Shown piece after piece: positions 7,307-14,292 of a stretch of 33,216 nucleotides of DNA. The notes under the pieces are model-generated. The model was not told the DNA's origin and searched no databases. It saw only the letters and a program-made list of their open reading frames with translations. This DNA comes from Aquifex sp. (GTDB taxonomy: Bacteria; Aquificota; Aquificia; Aquificales; Aquificaceae): positions 1-33,216 of the forward strand of contig QNXQ01000143.1 of assembly GCA_003978875.1 (NCBI GenBank), given 5' to 3'. The translations under genes and the position numbers were made by a program. The stretch's first letter is position 1. Every line of letters begins with the position of its first letter.

Positions 7307-8587
7307 TTACTCTATTCTACTTGCTATTTCTTGGGCAAATTCCATCGTTCCTACTTCTTTGGCTTCTATTCCTTGTTTTCTGAATCCGTTTGCGATGTCA
7401 GGTGTGCCTATTCTGGCATCCAAGGTTTTCTTGACGGCATCGTAAATCTTTTCAGCTGCTTCTTTCCATCCCAGATATTCGAGCATCATTGCACCAGAAA
7501 GGGTGAGGGATAAAGGATTAGCTATACCTTTACCTGCTATATCCCAAGCCGTTCCGTGTGTGCTTTCAAAGAGAGCATATCCGTCTCCTATGTTTCCGCT
7601 CGGAACAAAGCCGGGTCCTCCGATAAGTGCCGCAGCAAGGTCAGAAACGTAGTCTCCGTTTAAGTTTTGTGCAATTATAACATCGTAAGCTTCAGGCTTC
7701 AGAACCAACTGCATAAGCATTTGGTCGGTGATGACCTTTACAAGTTTTACCTGTCCGTCCTGTGGCTCAGCTTCCGGGTCTGTAATTACTCTTCCTTTAA
7801 ATTCAGGCTCTTCTGCTACTTCAAAAGCCCAATTGATGAAAGCACCTTCGGTTGCTTTCATGATGTTTCCTTTTCCTATCACGGCAACGACTTTTCTATT
7901 GTTCTCAAGGGCATATCTGAGAGCTTTCCTTACGTGCCTTTTGGTTTTGAATTCACTCATAGGCTTTACCGTAATTCCCACGTCTTCAGGAAAACCTTCT
8001 TCCTTTGCACCCATTTCCTTTATCAGGAATTCCCTAGCTTTTTTAGCTTCTTCACTGCCGGAGAAAAATTCAATTCCCGCGTAAACGTCATCGGTATTTT
8101 CCCTGAAAACTACAACGTTAACCCTCTCGGGATTGGGTATCGGAGTAGGTTGTCCCATCCAGTAAACAGGTCTGACCGCGGAGTAGTAGTCAAAAGCACG
8201 TCTTAGTGCCGAGTTTATAGAACGAACACCTTTTCCTACAGGAGTTCCGAGGGGTCCCTTTATACCCACTATGGATTCCTTCAAAACATCGAGAGTCTCC
8301 TGCGGAAGTCTTTCTCCGGTTTTTTCTTCCGCTTTATCTCCCGCTAAAAGCTCTACCCAGTAAATCCTCCTTGAACCGTTATAGGTCTTTTCAACAGCAG
8401 TATTTACGATAAGTAGCATAGCTTGAGTTATTTCCGGTCCTATACCGTCACCTTCTATGAAGGGGATAATCGGATTTTCGGGAACTTCCAAAGTTTTATC
8501 TTCCTTTAGCTTTATAAATTTACCTTCTTGAGGAATTTGAGCTTTTCCTTCCCAATAAAATACATTCTCAAACACTGTTTTATTCAT
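7307..8587 (-). CDS. icd: Isocitrate dehydrogenase (NADP type)
   Basis: Interconverts isocitrate and 2-oxoglutarate plus CO2; in reductive-TCA organisms it runs reductively, and in Hydrogenobacter it reduces oxalosuccinate made by 2-oxoglutarate carboxylase. At 426 residues it matches the bacterial homodimeric enzyme. Visible signatures are PFIEGDGIGPEIT near residue 42, the substrate site RSINSALRRAFDYYSAVRP near 122, the metal-binding region with NLNGDYVSDLAAALIGG, and the cofactor region NIGDGYALFESTHGTA near 335. A GGAGG ribosome site and a near-consensus promoter lie upstream. It is the first gene of the minus-strand run that ends with cfiB-cfiA. Confidence 0.95.
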   Translation of the reverse strand: MNKTVFENVFYWEGKAQIPQEGKFIKLKEDKTLEVPENPIIPFIEGDGIGPEITQAMLLIVNTAVEKTYNGSRRIYWVELLAGDKAEEKTGERLPQETLDVLKESIVGIKGPLGTPVGKGVRSINSALRRAFDYYSAVRPVYWMGQPTPIPNPERVNVVVFRENTDDVYAGIEFFSGSEEAKKAREFLIKEMGAKEEGFPEDVGITVKPMSEFKTKRHVRKALRYALENNRKVVAVIGKGNIMKATEGAFINWAFEVAEEPEFKGRVITDPEAEPQDGQVKLVKVITDQMLMQLVLKPEAYDVIIAQNLNGDYVSDLAAALIGGPGFVPSGNIGDGYALFESTHGTAWDIAGKGIANPLSLTLSGAMMLEYLGWKEAAEKIYDAVKKTLDARIGTPDIANGFRKQGIEAKEVGTMEFAQEIASRIE

Positions 8588-8613
8588 CTCCTACCTCCGC
8601 CGGGTATCTGGTA

Positions 8614-8642
8614 ATTTTAAACATACTGAATTATTCTGTCAA
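8614..8642 (-). promoter_or_regulatory. Sigma-70-type promoter of icd
   Basis: Read on the minus strand, TTGACA (8642-8637) and TAAAAT (8619-8614) are separated by exactly 17 bases. The predicted transcript starts near 8607, leaving a leader of about 20 bases that contains the GGAGG ribosome site of icd. This is the best promoter match noticed in the window, as expected for a high-flux central pathway. Confidence 0.65.
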
Positions 8643-8713
8643 GAATTTTAAAACAACTTTTTAAAATTGTTCTAAATTTAAAAACGCCCATACTTGACTT
8701 AAAATCAATCCTT

Positions 8714-9373
8714 ATGAAAACCTTAGAAAAGGCTTTCATGGTACTTGAATACCTCATGGAAACGGGGGAGGCTGGAGTTACTGAAATAAGCCAACATCTT
8801 AAATTAAGTAAAAACAACGTCTTTAGAGCGTTAATCACCTTTGAAGAACACGGTCTTGTTGAAAAGGACGAAGAAACGGAAAAGTACAAACTCGCTGTGA
8901 ACGCGGTGAGACTTGGTTACGGTTATACCCAGAAAAATCCATTTATAAAACTTTCAGAACCTGTTTTGAAGAATCTCAGATTTCAACTAAACGAAACCGT
9001 TAATCTTGCAGTTCTCGATGACAGAAAAGAGTACATAGTATACGTTGCGGAGGAAGAAACCATAAAACCTGTTAAGGTAAAATCAAGGCTCGGAAAGAGG
9101 TTCACCCTTGACTCTTCTACGGCTTCGGCTAAAGCCTTGAGAAAAGCTGTTTTGGGAGATGAAGGGTTTGTTTTCGATTACGAATACAGCACGGAAAGTG
9201 AACTGGCAGGCGGAGCATGCATAGTAAGGGATTATATGGGGAAACCTATAGGAGCTATAGAGGTTCTGGCTCCTATATACAGACTTCCTTTGGATAAGAT
9301 AGAAAAAGAACTAAAGCCGCTACTTAAAGAAGTAGCCCTTGAACTCTCGTTAAAATTAGGTTATTGGGATTGA
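8714..9373 (+). CDS. IclR-family transcriptional regulator
   Basis: 219 residues, slightly short for the family (about 250). The N-terminal winged helix-turn-helix covers about residues 1-62 (GVTEISQHLKLSKNNVFRAL is the helix-turn-helix), followed by the effector-binding domain with LNETVNLAVLDDRKEYIVYV and a C-terminal AGGACIVRDYMGKPIGAIEV, where IclR proteins carry a ligand-pocket Cys. No ribosome site precedes the ATG; a TAAAAT at 8700-8705 would give an almost leaderless message. It is divergent from icd with 126 bases between them, so it may act on itself and on the icd operon. That target is inference. Confidence 0.88.
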   Translation: MKTLEKAFMVLEYLMETGEAGVTEISQHLKLSKNNVFRALITFEEHGLVEKDEETEKYKLAVNAVRLGYGYTQKNPFIKLSEPVLKNLRFQLNETVNLAVLDDRKEYIVYVAEEETIKPVKVKSRLGKRFTLDSSTASAKALRKAVLGDEGFVFDYEYSTESELAGGACIVRDYMGKPIGAIEVLAPIYRLPLDKIEKELKPLLKEVALELSLKLGYWD

Positions 9374-9381
9374 GCCAGGCT

Positions 9382-10377
9382 ATGCTCGGAATAAAATTTT
9401 CTCTATCCCTTATAGGTATCATTACCTTTCTAATAATCTTTGCGGATTTCTTTGCACCTTATCCTTACGATCTTCAAAACAGAGAAGCTCCTTTTCATCC
9501 TCCTACGAGAATTCATTTTATTAAAGATGGAAAGCTCACATTTCCTTATGTAAACAAATACGAGCTTACCGATCCGCTTTTTAAGGTTTACAGGGAAAAC
9601 AAAAATATATCCTGCAGGTTAAAGTTTTTTACCCGTACACCCTACGGCTTTAAATTCGTAAGTGTAGACGAACCTTGCAAACTTTACATATTGGGAGCTG
9701 ACAAACTGGGAAGGGATGTTCTTTCGAGGCTTCTTTACGGTGGAAGGTATTCTCTCGGCGTGGCTATAATAGGTACGCTCACAACCTTTCTTATAGGAGC
9801 CATTATCGGAGGAATCTCGGGATACTTCGGTGGATGGGTTGACACGTTTATTATGAGACTGGTTGAAGTACTGATGTCCATCCCAGCCTTTTATCTTCTC
9901 CTTTCTTTGAGGGCTGTATTTCCCTTGGAACTTTCCAGCGGGCAGATTTTTCTGATAATAGTTTTCATTCTTTCCTTTCTCGGATGGGCGTCTCTTGCGA
10001 GAGTTGTAAGGGGTATGGTTCTATCAATCAGAGAAAAGGAATTTGTATTAGCTGCAAAAACTTACGGGGCTTCTACTCTTAGAATTCTTTTTAAACACAT
10101 TCTTCCCAATACTTATTTTTATCTTATAGTTTCCGCAACTATGTCAATTCCAGCATTCATATTAGGAGAAGCTTCTCTTTCTCTTTTGGGATTGGGAATA
10201 CAAGAGCCAGAACCCAGTTGGGGTAATATGCTATCGGATGTAAGAAATGTCAATATATTAGCCTCATACCCTTGGCTGGTTGCTCCGGGTGTTGCAATAT
10301 TCCTTACTATTCTCGCATTCAATATTTTAGGAGACAGCCTTCTCAAAAAACAAAGGTATGAGAGTCAAGGTAAATAA
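9382..10377 (+). CDS. ABC transporter permease, DppC/OppC type
   Basis: Inner-membrane permease of the peptide/nickel (DppC/OppC) class. About 331 residues: one N-terminal transmembrane helix, an extracytoplasmic stretch of about 90 residues, then the LGADKLGRDVLSRLLYGGR motif typical of DppC near residue 115, and five further membrane helices. The ATPase-docking loop is seen as LAAKTYGASTLRILFKHILPN. The start used is ATG 9382; TTG 9364, overlapping the regulator gene, is an alternative. Its usual partners (DppB, binding protein, ATPases) are not adjacent, so it must pair with genes elsewhere or be a remnant. It overlaps the downstream gene by 20 bases. Confidence 0.87.
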   Translation: MLGIKFSLSLIGIITFLIIFADFFAPYPYDLQNREAPFHPPTRIHFIKDGKLTFPYVNKYELTDPLFKVYRENKNISCRLKFFTRTPYGFKFVSVDEPCKLYILGADKLGRDVLSRLLYGGRYSLGVAIIGTLTTFLIGAIIGGISGYFGGWVDTFIMRLVEVLMSIPAFYLLLSLRAVFPLELSSGQIFLIIVFILSFLGWASLARVVRGMVLSIREKEFVLAAKTYGASTLRILFKHILPNTYFYLIVSATMSIPAFILGEASLSLLGLGIQEPEPSWGNMLSDVRNVNILASYPWLVAPGVAIFLTILAFNILGDSLLKKQRYESQGK

Positions 10378-11221
10378 AACAGGAAAAATTTTTATAGGAG
10401 TAACAATCCTCCTGGGAGTTGCTGCGGTAAATACTGGAAATAATCTCCTCTACCTGATAGTCTCTTCCCTTTTATCGGGAATGCTTATAGCGGGGTTTAT
10501 ATCTCTTAAAAATTTAAGAAATCTTAGGTTAACACTTAATTTTCCTTATGAAGTTTACGCTTCAATTCCCATAAAAGGTAAAGTCGGCATAAAAAAGGAA
10601 GATAATTATTACTCTTTTTTAATAAGTATCGACAATGGTTTTTCAAAGGTACTTTTTCCTTACGTTGATAAGGAATTTCGCTTCAAGGAACTATCGTTTA
10701 TCTTCCCAGATAGGGGATATTATGAAAAGGTAAAACTAAAAATAAGCTCCGATTTTCCCTTAGGAATGTTTACAAGATTCTTTGAAACCGAAATAAAAGT
10801 AAACTTAATAGTTTTTCCCAAACCCATTAGAACTGATTTGAAGGAATTTATATCTGAAGAGGAAAGGGGTGAATCAAAATCTTTCTTTCAGGTAAAGGGT
10901 TATGAGGATATAAAAGATATAAGGGATTATAAAAATGAACCGATGAAACTCATTCACTGGAAACTTTCTGCCAAAAGTGAAAGTTTGAAAGTAAAAGAAA
11001 TGGTCAGAAATGAAAATCGTTCCGTAATTCTTTCCCTGAATTCAGTAGATGGAGATTTGGAAACAAAGCTTTCAAAACTCACTTACCTTATAAACGAACT
11101 AATAGACAGAGGCTTTTCAGTAGCTTTAAAACTGGACAATACTTTTATACCACCTTCCTTCGGACAAAAACACAAACTCAAACTTCTGAAGGAATTAGCT
11201 GTTTATGGAAAGAATTCATAG
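10358..11221 (+). CDS. DUF58-domain membrane protein
   Basis: 287 residues. Two hydrophobic segments near the N-terminus (about 10-27 and 30-48) anchor the protein. The DUF58 core follows, with the characteristic DIKDIRDYKNEP-type stretch and IHWKLSAKSESLKVKEM near residues 185-215. In many bacteria DUF58 proteins are encoded next to a MoxR ATPase and von Willebrand-type proteins; none is here. It overlaps the permease gene by 20 bases. Role unknown; a link to cell-envelope chaperone functions is only a family-level suggestion. Confidence 0.82.
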   Translation: MRVKVNKTGKIFIGVTILLGVAAVNTGNNLLYLIVSSLLSGMLIAGFISLKNLRNLRLTLNFPYEVYASIPIKGKVGIKKEDNYYSFLISIDNGFSKVLFPYVDKEFRFKELSFIFPDRGYYEKVKLKISSDFPLGMFTRFFETEIKVNLIVFPKPIRTDLKEFISEEERGESKSFFQVKGYEDIKDIRDYKNEPMKLIHWKLSAKSESLKVKEMVRNENRSVILSLNSVDGDLETKLSKLTYLINELIDRGFSVALKLDNTFIPPSFGQKHKLKLLKELAVYGKNS

Positions 11222-11237
11222 GATTTTTTATTTATTT

Positions 11238-12263
11238 TTATTCTCTTTCTTTTTCTGTCTTTATCTCTTCATACTTTTTCCACAACCCTTCTTTTAATTC
11301 CTCTAATCCCTCTCCGGTTAACGCGGAAATTGCGAAAAACTCGTATCCTTTTTCTTTAAAGTAGTTCTTTAATTCTTCAATTAATCCCTTATCACTCAAA
11401 GCATCTATCTTATTGGCAACGACAATCTGCGGTTTTTTAACAAGTTCCTGGCTATAAAGAGCAAGTTCTTTATTTATAGCTTCAAAGGCATGTATAGGGT
11501 CTCTTTCCCTGAAATCGGAAACGTCTATTATATGGGCTAAAAATTTAGTTCTCTCTATGTGCCTTAAAAATTCATAGCCTAAGCCTGCACCTTTGTGGGC
11601 ATCTTCTATCAGTCCGGGGATATCGGCTATTATCAGTCTTCTGTCCCAATCAAGCTCCATAACTCCCAAATTTGGACTCAATGTGGTAAAGGGATAGTCC
11701 GCTATTTTTGGATTTGCTCTGGTTAATCTGGCAAGAAGTGTAGATTTTCCTGCATTAGGAAAACCTATTAAGCCTACATCGGCTATAAGTTTGAGTTCTA
11801 AAATTATCCATCTCTCTTCGCCCGGCTCACCCTTTTCCGCATAAGTAGGTGCTTGATTAGTAGGAGTTGCAAATCTGGCATTTCCTCTTCCTCCCTTTCC
11901 GCCTCTTGCCACTATACACGTTTGTCCATCTTTAACGAGGTCGCAGATAATTTCTCCCGTCTGGGCATCTTTTACTACGGTTCCAACGGGAACATAAATA
12001 ATAAGGTCTTCTCCTTTCTTACCGTGCATTTTCTTCCCTTTGCCGGGTTCACCGTCTTCAGCTATAAAGTGTTTTTTGTATTTAAAGTCAAGAAGTGTAT
12101 GCTTTGAAGATGTAGCTACCAAGATAACATTTCCACCTCTCCCACCGTCTCCGCCTGCAGGTCCTCCCTTCGGTCTATACTTTTCCCTCAGGAATGCAAC
12201 CGCTCCGTCTCCTCCTTTTCCTGCACGCACGTAGATTTTTACCCGGTCTATAAACTTTTCCAT
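11238..12263 (-). CDS. obg: Obg/CgtA GTPase, ribosome assembly
   Basis: Large-subunit assembly and stress-linked GTPase. 341 residues in two domains: the glycine-rich Obg fold at about 1-158 (AGKGGDGAVAFLREKYRPKG, GGKGGRGNARFATPTNQAP) and a G domain from about 159 with G1 GFPNAGKSTL, G3 DIPGLIEDAHKGAGLG and G4 ANKID. It ends shortly after the G domain in a charged tail, without the C-terminal OCT domain of some Gram-positive Obg proteins. Its 5' end faces the DnaA-box region, so it is transcribed away from the candidate origin. Confidence 0.95.
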   Translation of the reverse strand: MEKFIDRVKIYVRAGKGGDGAVAFLREKYRPKGGPAGGDGGRGGNVILVATSSKHTLLDFKYKKHFIAEDGEPGKGKKMHGKKGEDLIIYVPVGTVVKDAQTGEIICDLVKDGQTCIVARGGKGGRGNARFATPTNQAPTYAEKGEPGEERWIILELKLIADVGLIGFPNAGKSTLLARLTRANPKIADYPFTTLSPNLGVMELDWDRRLIIADIPGLIEDAHKGAGLGYEFLRHIERTKFLAHIIDVSDFRERDPIHAFEAINKELALYSQELVKKPQIVVANKIDALSDKGLIEELKNYFKEKGYEFFAISALTGEGLEELKEGLWKKYEEIKTEKERE

Positions 12264-12333
12264 ACCAGAGAATTAAATATATCTCTTCCTAGTCTCTGAG
12301 AAAGTCTTGAATTTCAATAGCTTAAGGTATGTG

Positions 12334-12443
12334 TTATCCACAATTTATCCACATTTTGTCCACAATTTATCCACATTATTCACATGTTTTATCCACACAA
12401 TTTCACAAACGGTTGAAAATCAAGGGTTAAACAATTATCCACG
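12334..12443 (+). repeat. Left DnaA-box cluster (rightward boxes)
   Basis: Exact TTATCCACA copies begin at 12334, 12345, 12367 and 12389. One-mismatch copies begin at 12356 (TTGTCCACA), 12376 (TTATTCACA) and 12435 (TTATCCACG). Starts at 12334, 12345, 12356, 12367 and 12389 are spaced 11, 11, 11 and 22 bases, placing the boxes on one face of the helix, as suits a DnaA filament. Confidence 0.8.
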
Positions 12444-12460
12444 TATGGCTACATAAATTA

Positions 12461-12652
12461 TTTATAGCTCTGCATTTTTCCGACAGAATGTGGATAACCA
12501 TCTCTGTAGATGTGGATAGTTTATAAGTCATTTATAAATCTGAACATTTTTTACGGATAAAAATTCCGGGATATAAAGCACTTATGAAGCAAATGTGGAT
12601 AATGTGGATAAGTTTCGTAAATACTTCATAGTTCTGTACTTTTGTACTAACG
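12461..12652 (+). repeat. Three imperfect repeats inside the candidate origin
   Basis: Segments starting near 12461, 12531 and 12625 share the pattern TTYATARNTCTGNAYTTTT with loose similarity on either side. They alternate with the leftward DnaA boxes and are A/T-rich. They could be unwinding-element units or sites for another initiator factor. The match is by eye and imperfect. Confidence 0.4.
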
Positions 12653-12754
12653 AAAAATCACGCTTTATAAAACACTTACGATAACAATGTGGATAAAATG
12701 TGGATAAAATTTCTGCAAATGCCTGGAAATCAAAAAGTTTTATTTTTGTCCACA
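12489..12754 (-). repeat. Right DnaA-box cluster (mostly leftward boxes)
   Basis: Exact TGTGGATAA copies (minus-strand boxes) begin at 12489, 12594, 12603, 12688 and 12699, with a one-mismatch TGTGGATAG at 12511. Boxes at 12594 and 12603 abut directly; those at 12688 and 12699 are 11 bases apart. A single rightward one-mismatch box (TTGTCCACA) lies at 12746-12754. Confidence 0.8.
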
Positions 12755-12802
12755 GGATTTTTGGAGCCTTATTATTTTTCTTTTAGATACAAAATAATAT
12801 TT

Positions 12803-13279
12803 ATGGAAATAAATAGAGAAGAAATAGAAAAGAAGATTAGGGAGATTGTGGAACCAATTATCAGAGGAATGGGGTTTAAACTTTTTGACGTTGAGTTTAA
12901 ACCTGAAGGTAGAGGATGGGTTCTGAGAATTATAGCTGATAAAGAAGGTGGAATTACTATAAAGGATTGTGAGACTATAAGCAAGAAAATAAGTGCACTC
13001 TTAGATGTTGAAGATATTATTCCGTTTTCTTACCTCCTTGAAATAACCTCACCGGGTCTTACAAGACCTCTTACTAAGGTAGAGCATTACGATTTTTTCA
13101 AAGGGAGACTGGTTAAGTTGATTCTTAAGGAGCCTATAGAGGGAAAGAGGGAAGTTGTAGGACTTATAGAAGATGTGAGAAACGGTATAATAGATATTCG
13201 CGATAAGGAAAAGGGTGATATCCTACATATTCCCTTTTCCGCTATAGCCAAAGGAAGACTGGAGATAGAGGGATGGTAA
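12803..13279 (+). CDS. rimP: Ribosome maturation factor RimP
   Basis: Needed for maturation of the 30S subunit. From ATG 12803 the protein has about 158 residues, the normal RimP length, beginning MEINREEIEKKIREIVEPII. Recognisable are the N-terminal domain with GMGFKLFDVEFKPEGRGWVLRIIADKEGGI and DCETISKKISALLDVEDIIP, then YLLEITSPGLTRPL at the domain junction, and the small C-terminal barrel. A longer frame from GTG 12689 is open but its codons are DnaA boxes, so it is rejected. No ribosome site is visible. The stop overlaps the nusA start (ATGGTAA), the usual rimP-nusA coupling. Confidence 0.93.
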   Translation: MEINREEIEKKIREIVEPIIRGMGFKLFDVEFKPEGRGWVLRIIADKEGGITIKDCETISKKISALLDVEDIIPFSYLLEITSPGLTRPLTKVEHYDFFKGRLVKLILKEPIEGKREVVGLIEDVRNGIIDIRDKEKGDILHIPFSAIAKGRLEIEGW

Positions 13280-14292
13280 AAGGTGCAATACAGAAACTCA
13301 TAGAACAGGTTGCAAAAGAGCACGATTTGCCGGAAAGAATAGTAGAAAGAGCATTAAAAAATGCTATAGCTATTGCTATAAAAAAGGACAAGAAGATTAG
13401 AGATGAGCTGGAAGTGGATTTTACGGATGAAGGGATAAAGGTTTATGTAATAAGAAGAAAAGGGAATAAAAAAATAAAATTTCCTCTCGATATTTCTCCC
13501 GAGGATGTAAATAGAATAGCAGCTTATGCTGCGAAAGAAGAATTTTTAAGGGAGATTGAAAAAGCCGAACAAGAAAGGGGATTTCTGGAATTTAAAGAAC
13601 TTGAAGGAGAAGTAGTCTACGGAATAGTGAGAAAGGTTTTAGAAAACGGTGATGTGATAGTAGACTTGGGAAGAATAGACTCAATTCTTCCAAAAAAGGA
13701 ACAATTACCCGGTGAGCAATACAAAACAGGGGATAAAGTCAAAGCTCTACTGCTTGAAGTCAGAAAGGTAAGGGGAGAGCCACTCTTGATTCTTTCGAGA
13801 ACTCATCCAAACTTCCTCAGAAAACTCATAGAACACGAAGTACCCGAGATTCAAGAGGGGCTTATAGAGATAAAAAATGTAGCCAGAATTCCGGGAGAAA
13901 GAGCCAAAGTTGCCGTAGATTCAAAGGAAATGAAGATGGATCCTGTGGGTATAGTTGTTGGGCTAAAGGGAATGAGAATACAAAGAGTTTCCGAGGAACT
14001 TGGCGGAGAAAAAATAGATGTGATAAGGTGGAGCGATGATATAGCGGAACTTATAAGGAGGGCTTTAGCTCCTTCACATCCACAGAAGATAAAGCTTTTT
14101 ACCTATGAAAAGAGAGCAGAAGTCGCTGTACCAGAAGACGAGCTTTCACTTGCCATAGGAAAAAGAGGTATAAACGTAAAGCTTGCATCGAAACTTACGG
14201 GATGGCACATAGATGTTCTTTCTACAAAGGATTTTGAAAAACTTGAGGAATTGAGACAGAAACAAAATGAGCAACAAGATTCTGAGGCTTAA
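13273..14292 (+). CDS. nusA: Transcription termination/antitermination factor NusA
   Basis: Binds RNA polymerase and nascent RNA to control pausing, termination and antitermination. 339 residues: N-terminal polymerase-binding domain (to about 115), S1 domain (VVYGIVRKVLENGDVIVDLGRIDSILP... region, about 115-185), and two KH domains (VGLKGMRIQRVSEELGGEKI near 235 and IGKRGINVKLASKLTGWHID near 300). It lacks the acidic repeats of the longer Escherichia protein, as in many bacteria. It overlaps rimP by 7 bases and the next gene by 26. Confidence 0.95.
   Translation: MVKGAIQKLIEQVAKEHDLPERIVERALKNAIAIAIKKDKKIRDELEVDFTDEGIKVYVIRRKGNKKIKFPLDISPEDVNRIAAYAAKEEFLREIEKAEQERGFLEFKELEGEVVYGIVRKVLENGDVIVDLGRIDSILPKKEQLPGEQYKTGDKVKALLLEVRKVRGEPLLILSRTHPNFLRKLIEHEVPEIQEGLIEIKNVARIPGERAKVAVDSKEMKMDPVGIVVGLKGMRIQRVSEELGGEKIDVIRWSDDIAELIRRALAPSHPQKIKLFTYEKRAEVAVPEDELSLAIGKRGINVKLASKLTGWHIDVLSTKDFEKLEELRQKQNEQQDSEA

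Larger units (their letters stand above)
12330..12757. other. oriC: Candidate chromosomal replication origin (oriC)
   Basis: Nine exact copies of the DnaA-box consensus TTATCCACA (either strand) and at least five one-mismatch copies lie within about 420 bases. Those on the left point rightward and those on the right point leftward, so the two clusters face each other across an A/T-rich centre. Such density of exact boxes is expected only at a replication origin or a DnaA-titrating locus. The region is intergenic, between divergent genes. dnaA and dnaN are not nearby, so the assignment rests on box density and layout; a DnaA-regulated promoter or a titration site are alternatives. Confidence 0.75.
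12264..12802. other. 539-base non-coding region containing candidate oriC
   Basis: This is the longest gene-free stretch in the window, between the divergent obg and rimP genes. It holds the DnaA-box clusters and the imperfect repeats listed below, and must also hold the promoters of obg and rimP-nusA, which I could not place confidently. No convincing protein-coding frame is present. Confidence 0.8.

Noticed and set aside
12334..12707. CRISPR array
   Set aside because: Repeat units are 9 bases with irregular spacing and both orientations; there are no long direct repeats with unique spacers.
12689..12802. Upstream extension of rimP from GTG 12689
   Set aside because: The frame is open, but the extra 38 codons are made of DnaA boxes and A/T-rich origin sequence. 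RimP proteins begin where ATG 12803 starts, and that gives the usual length.
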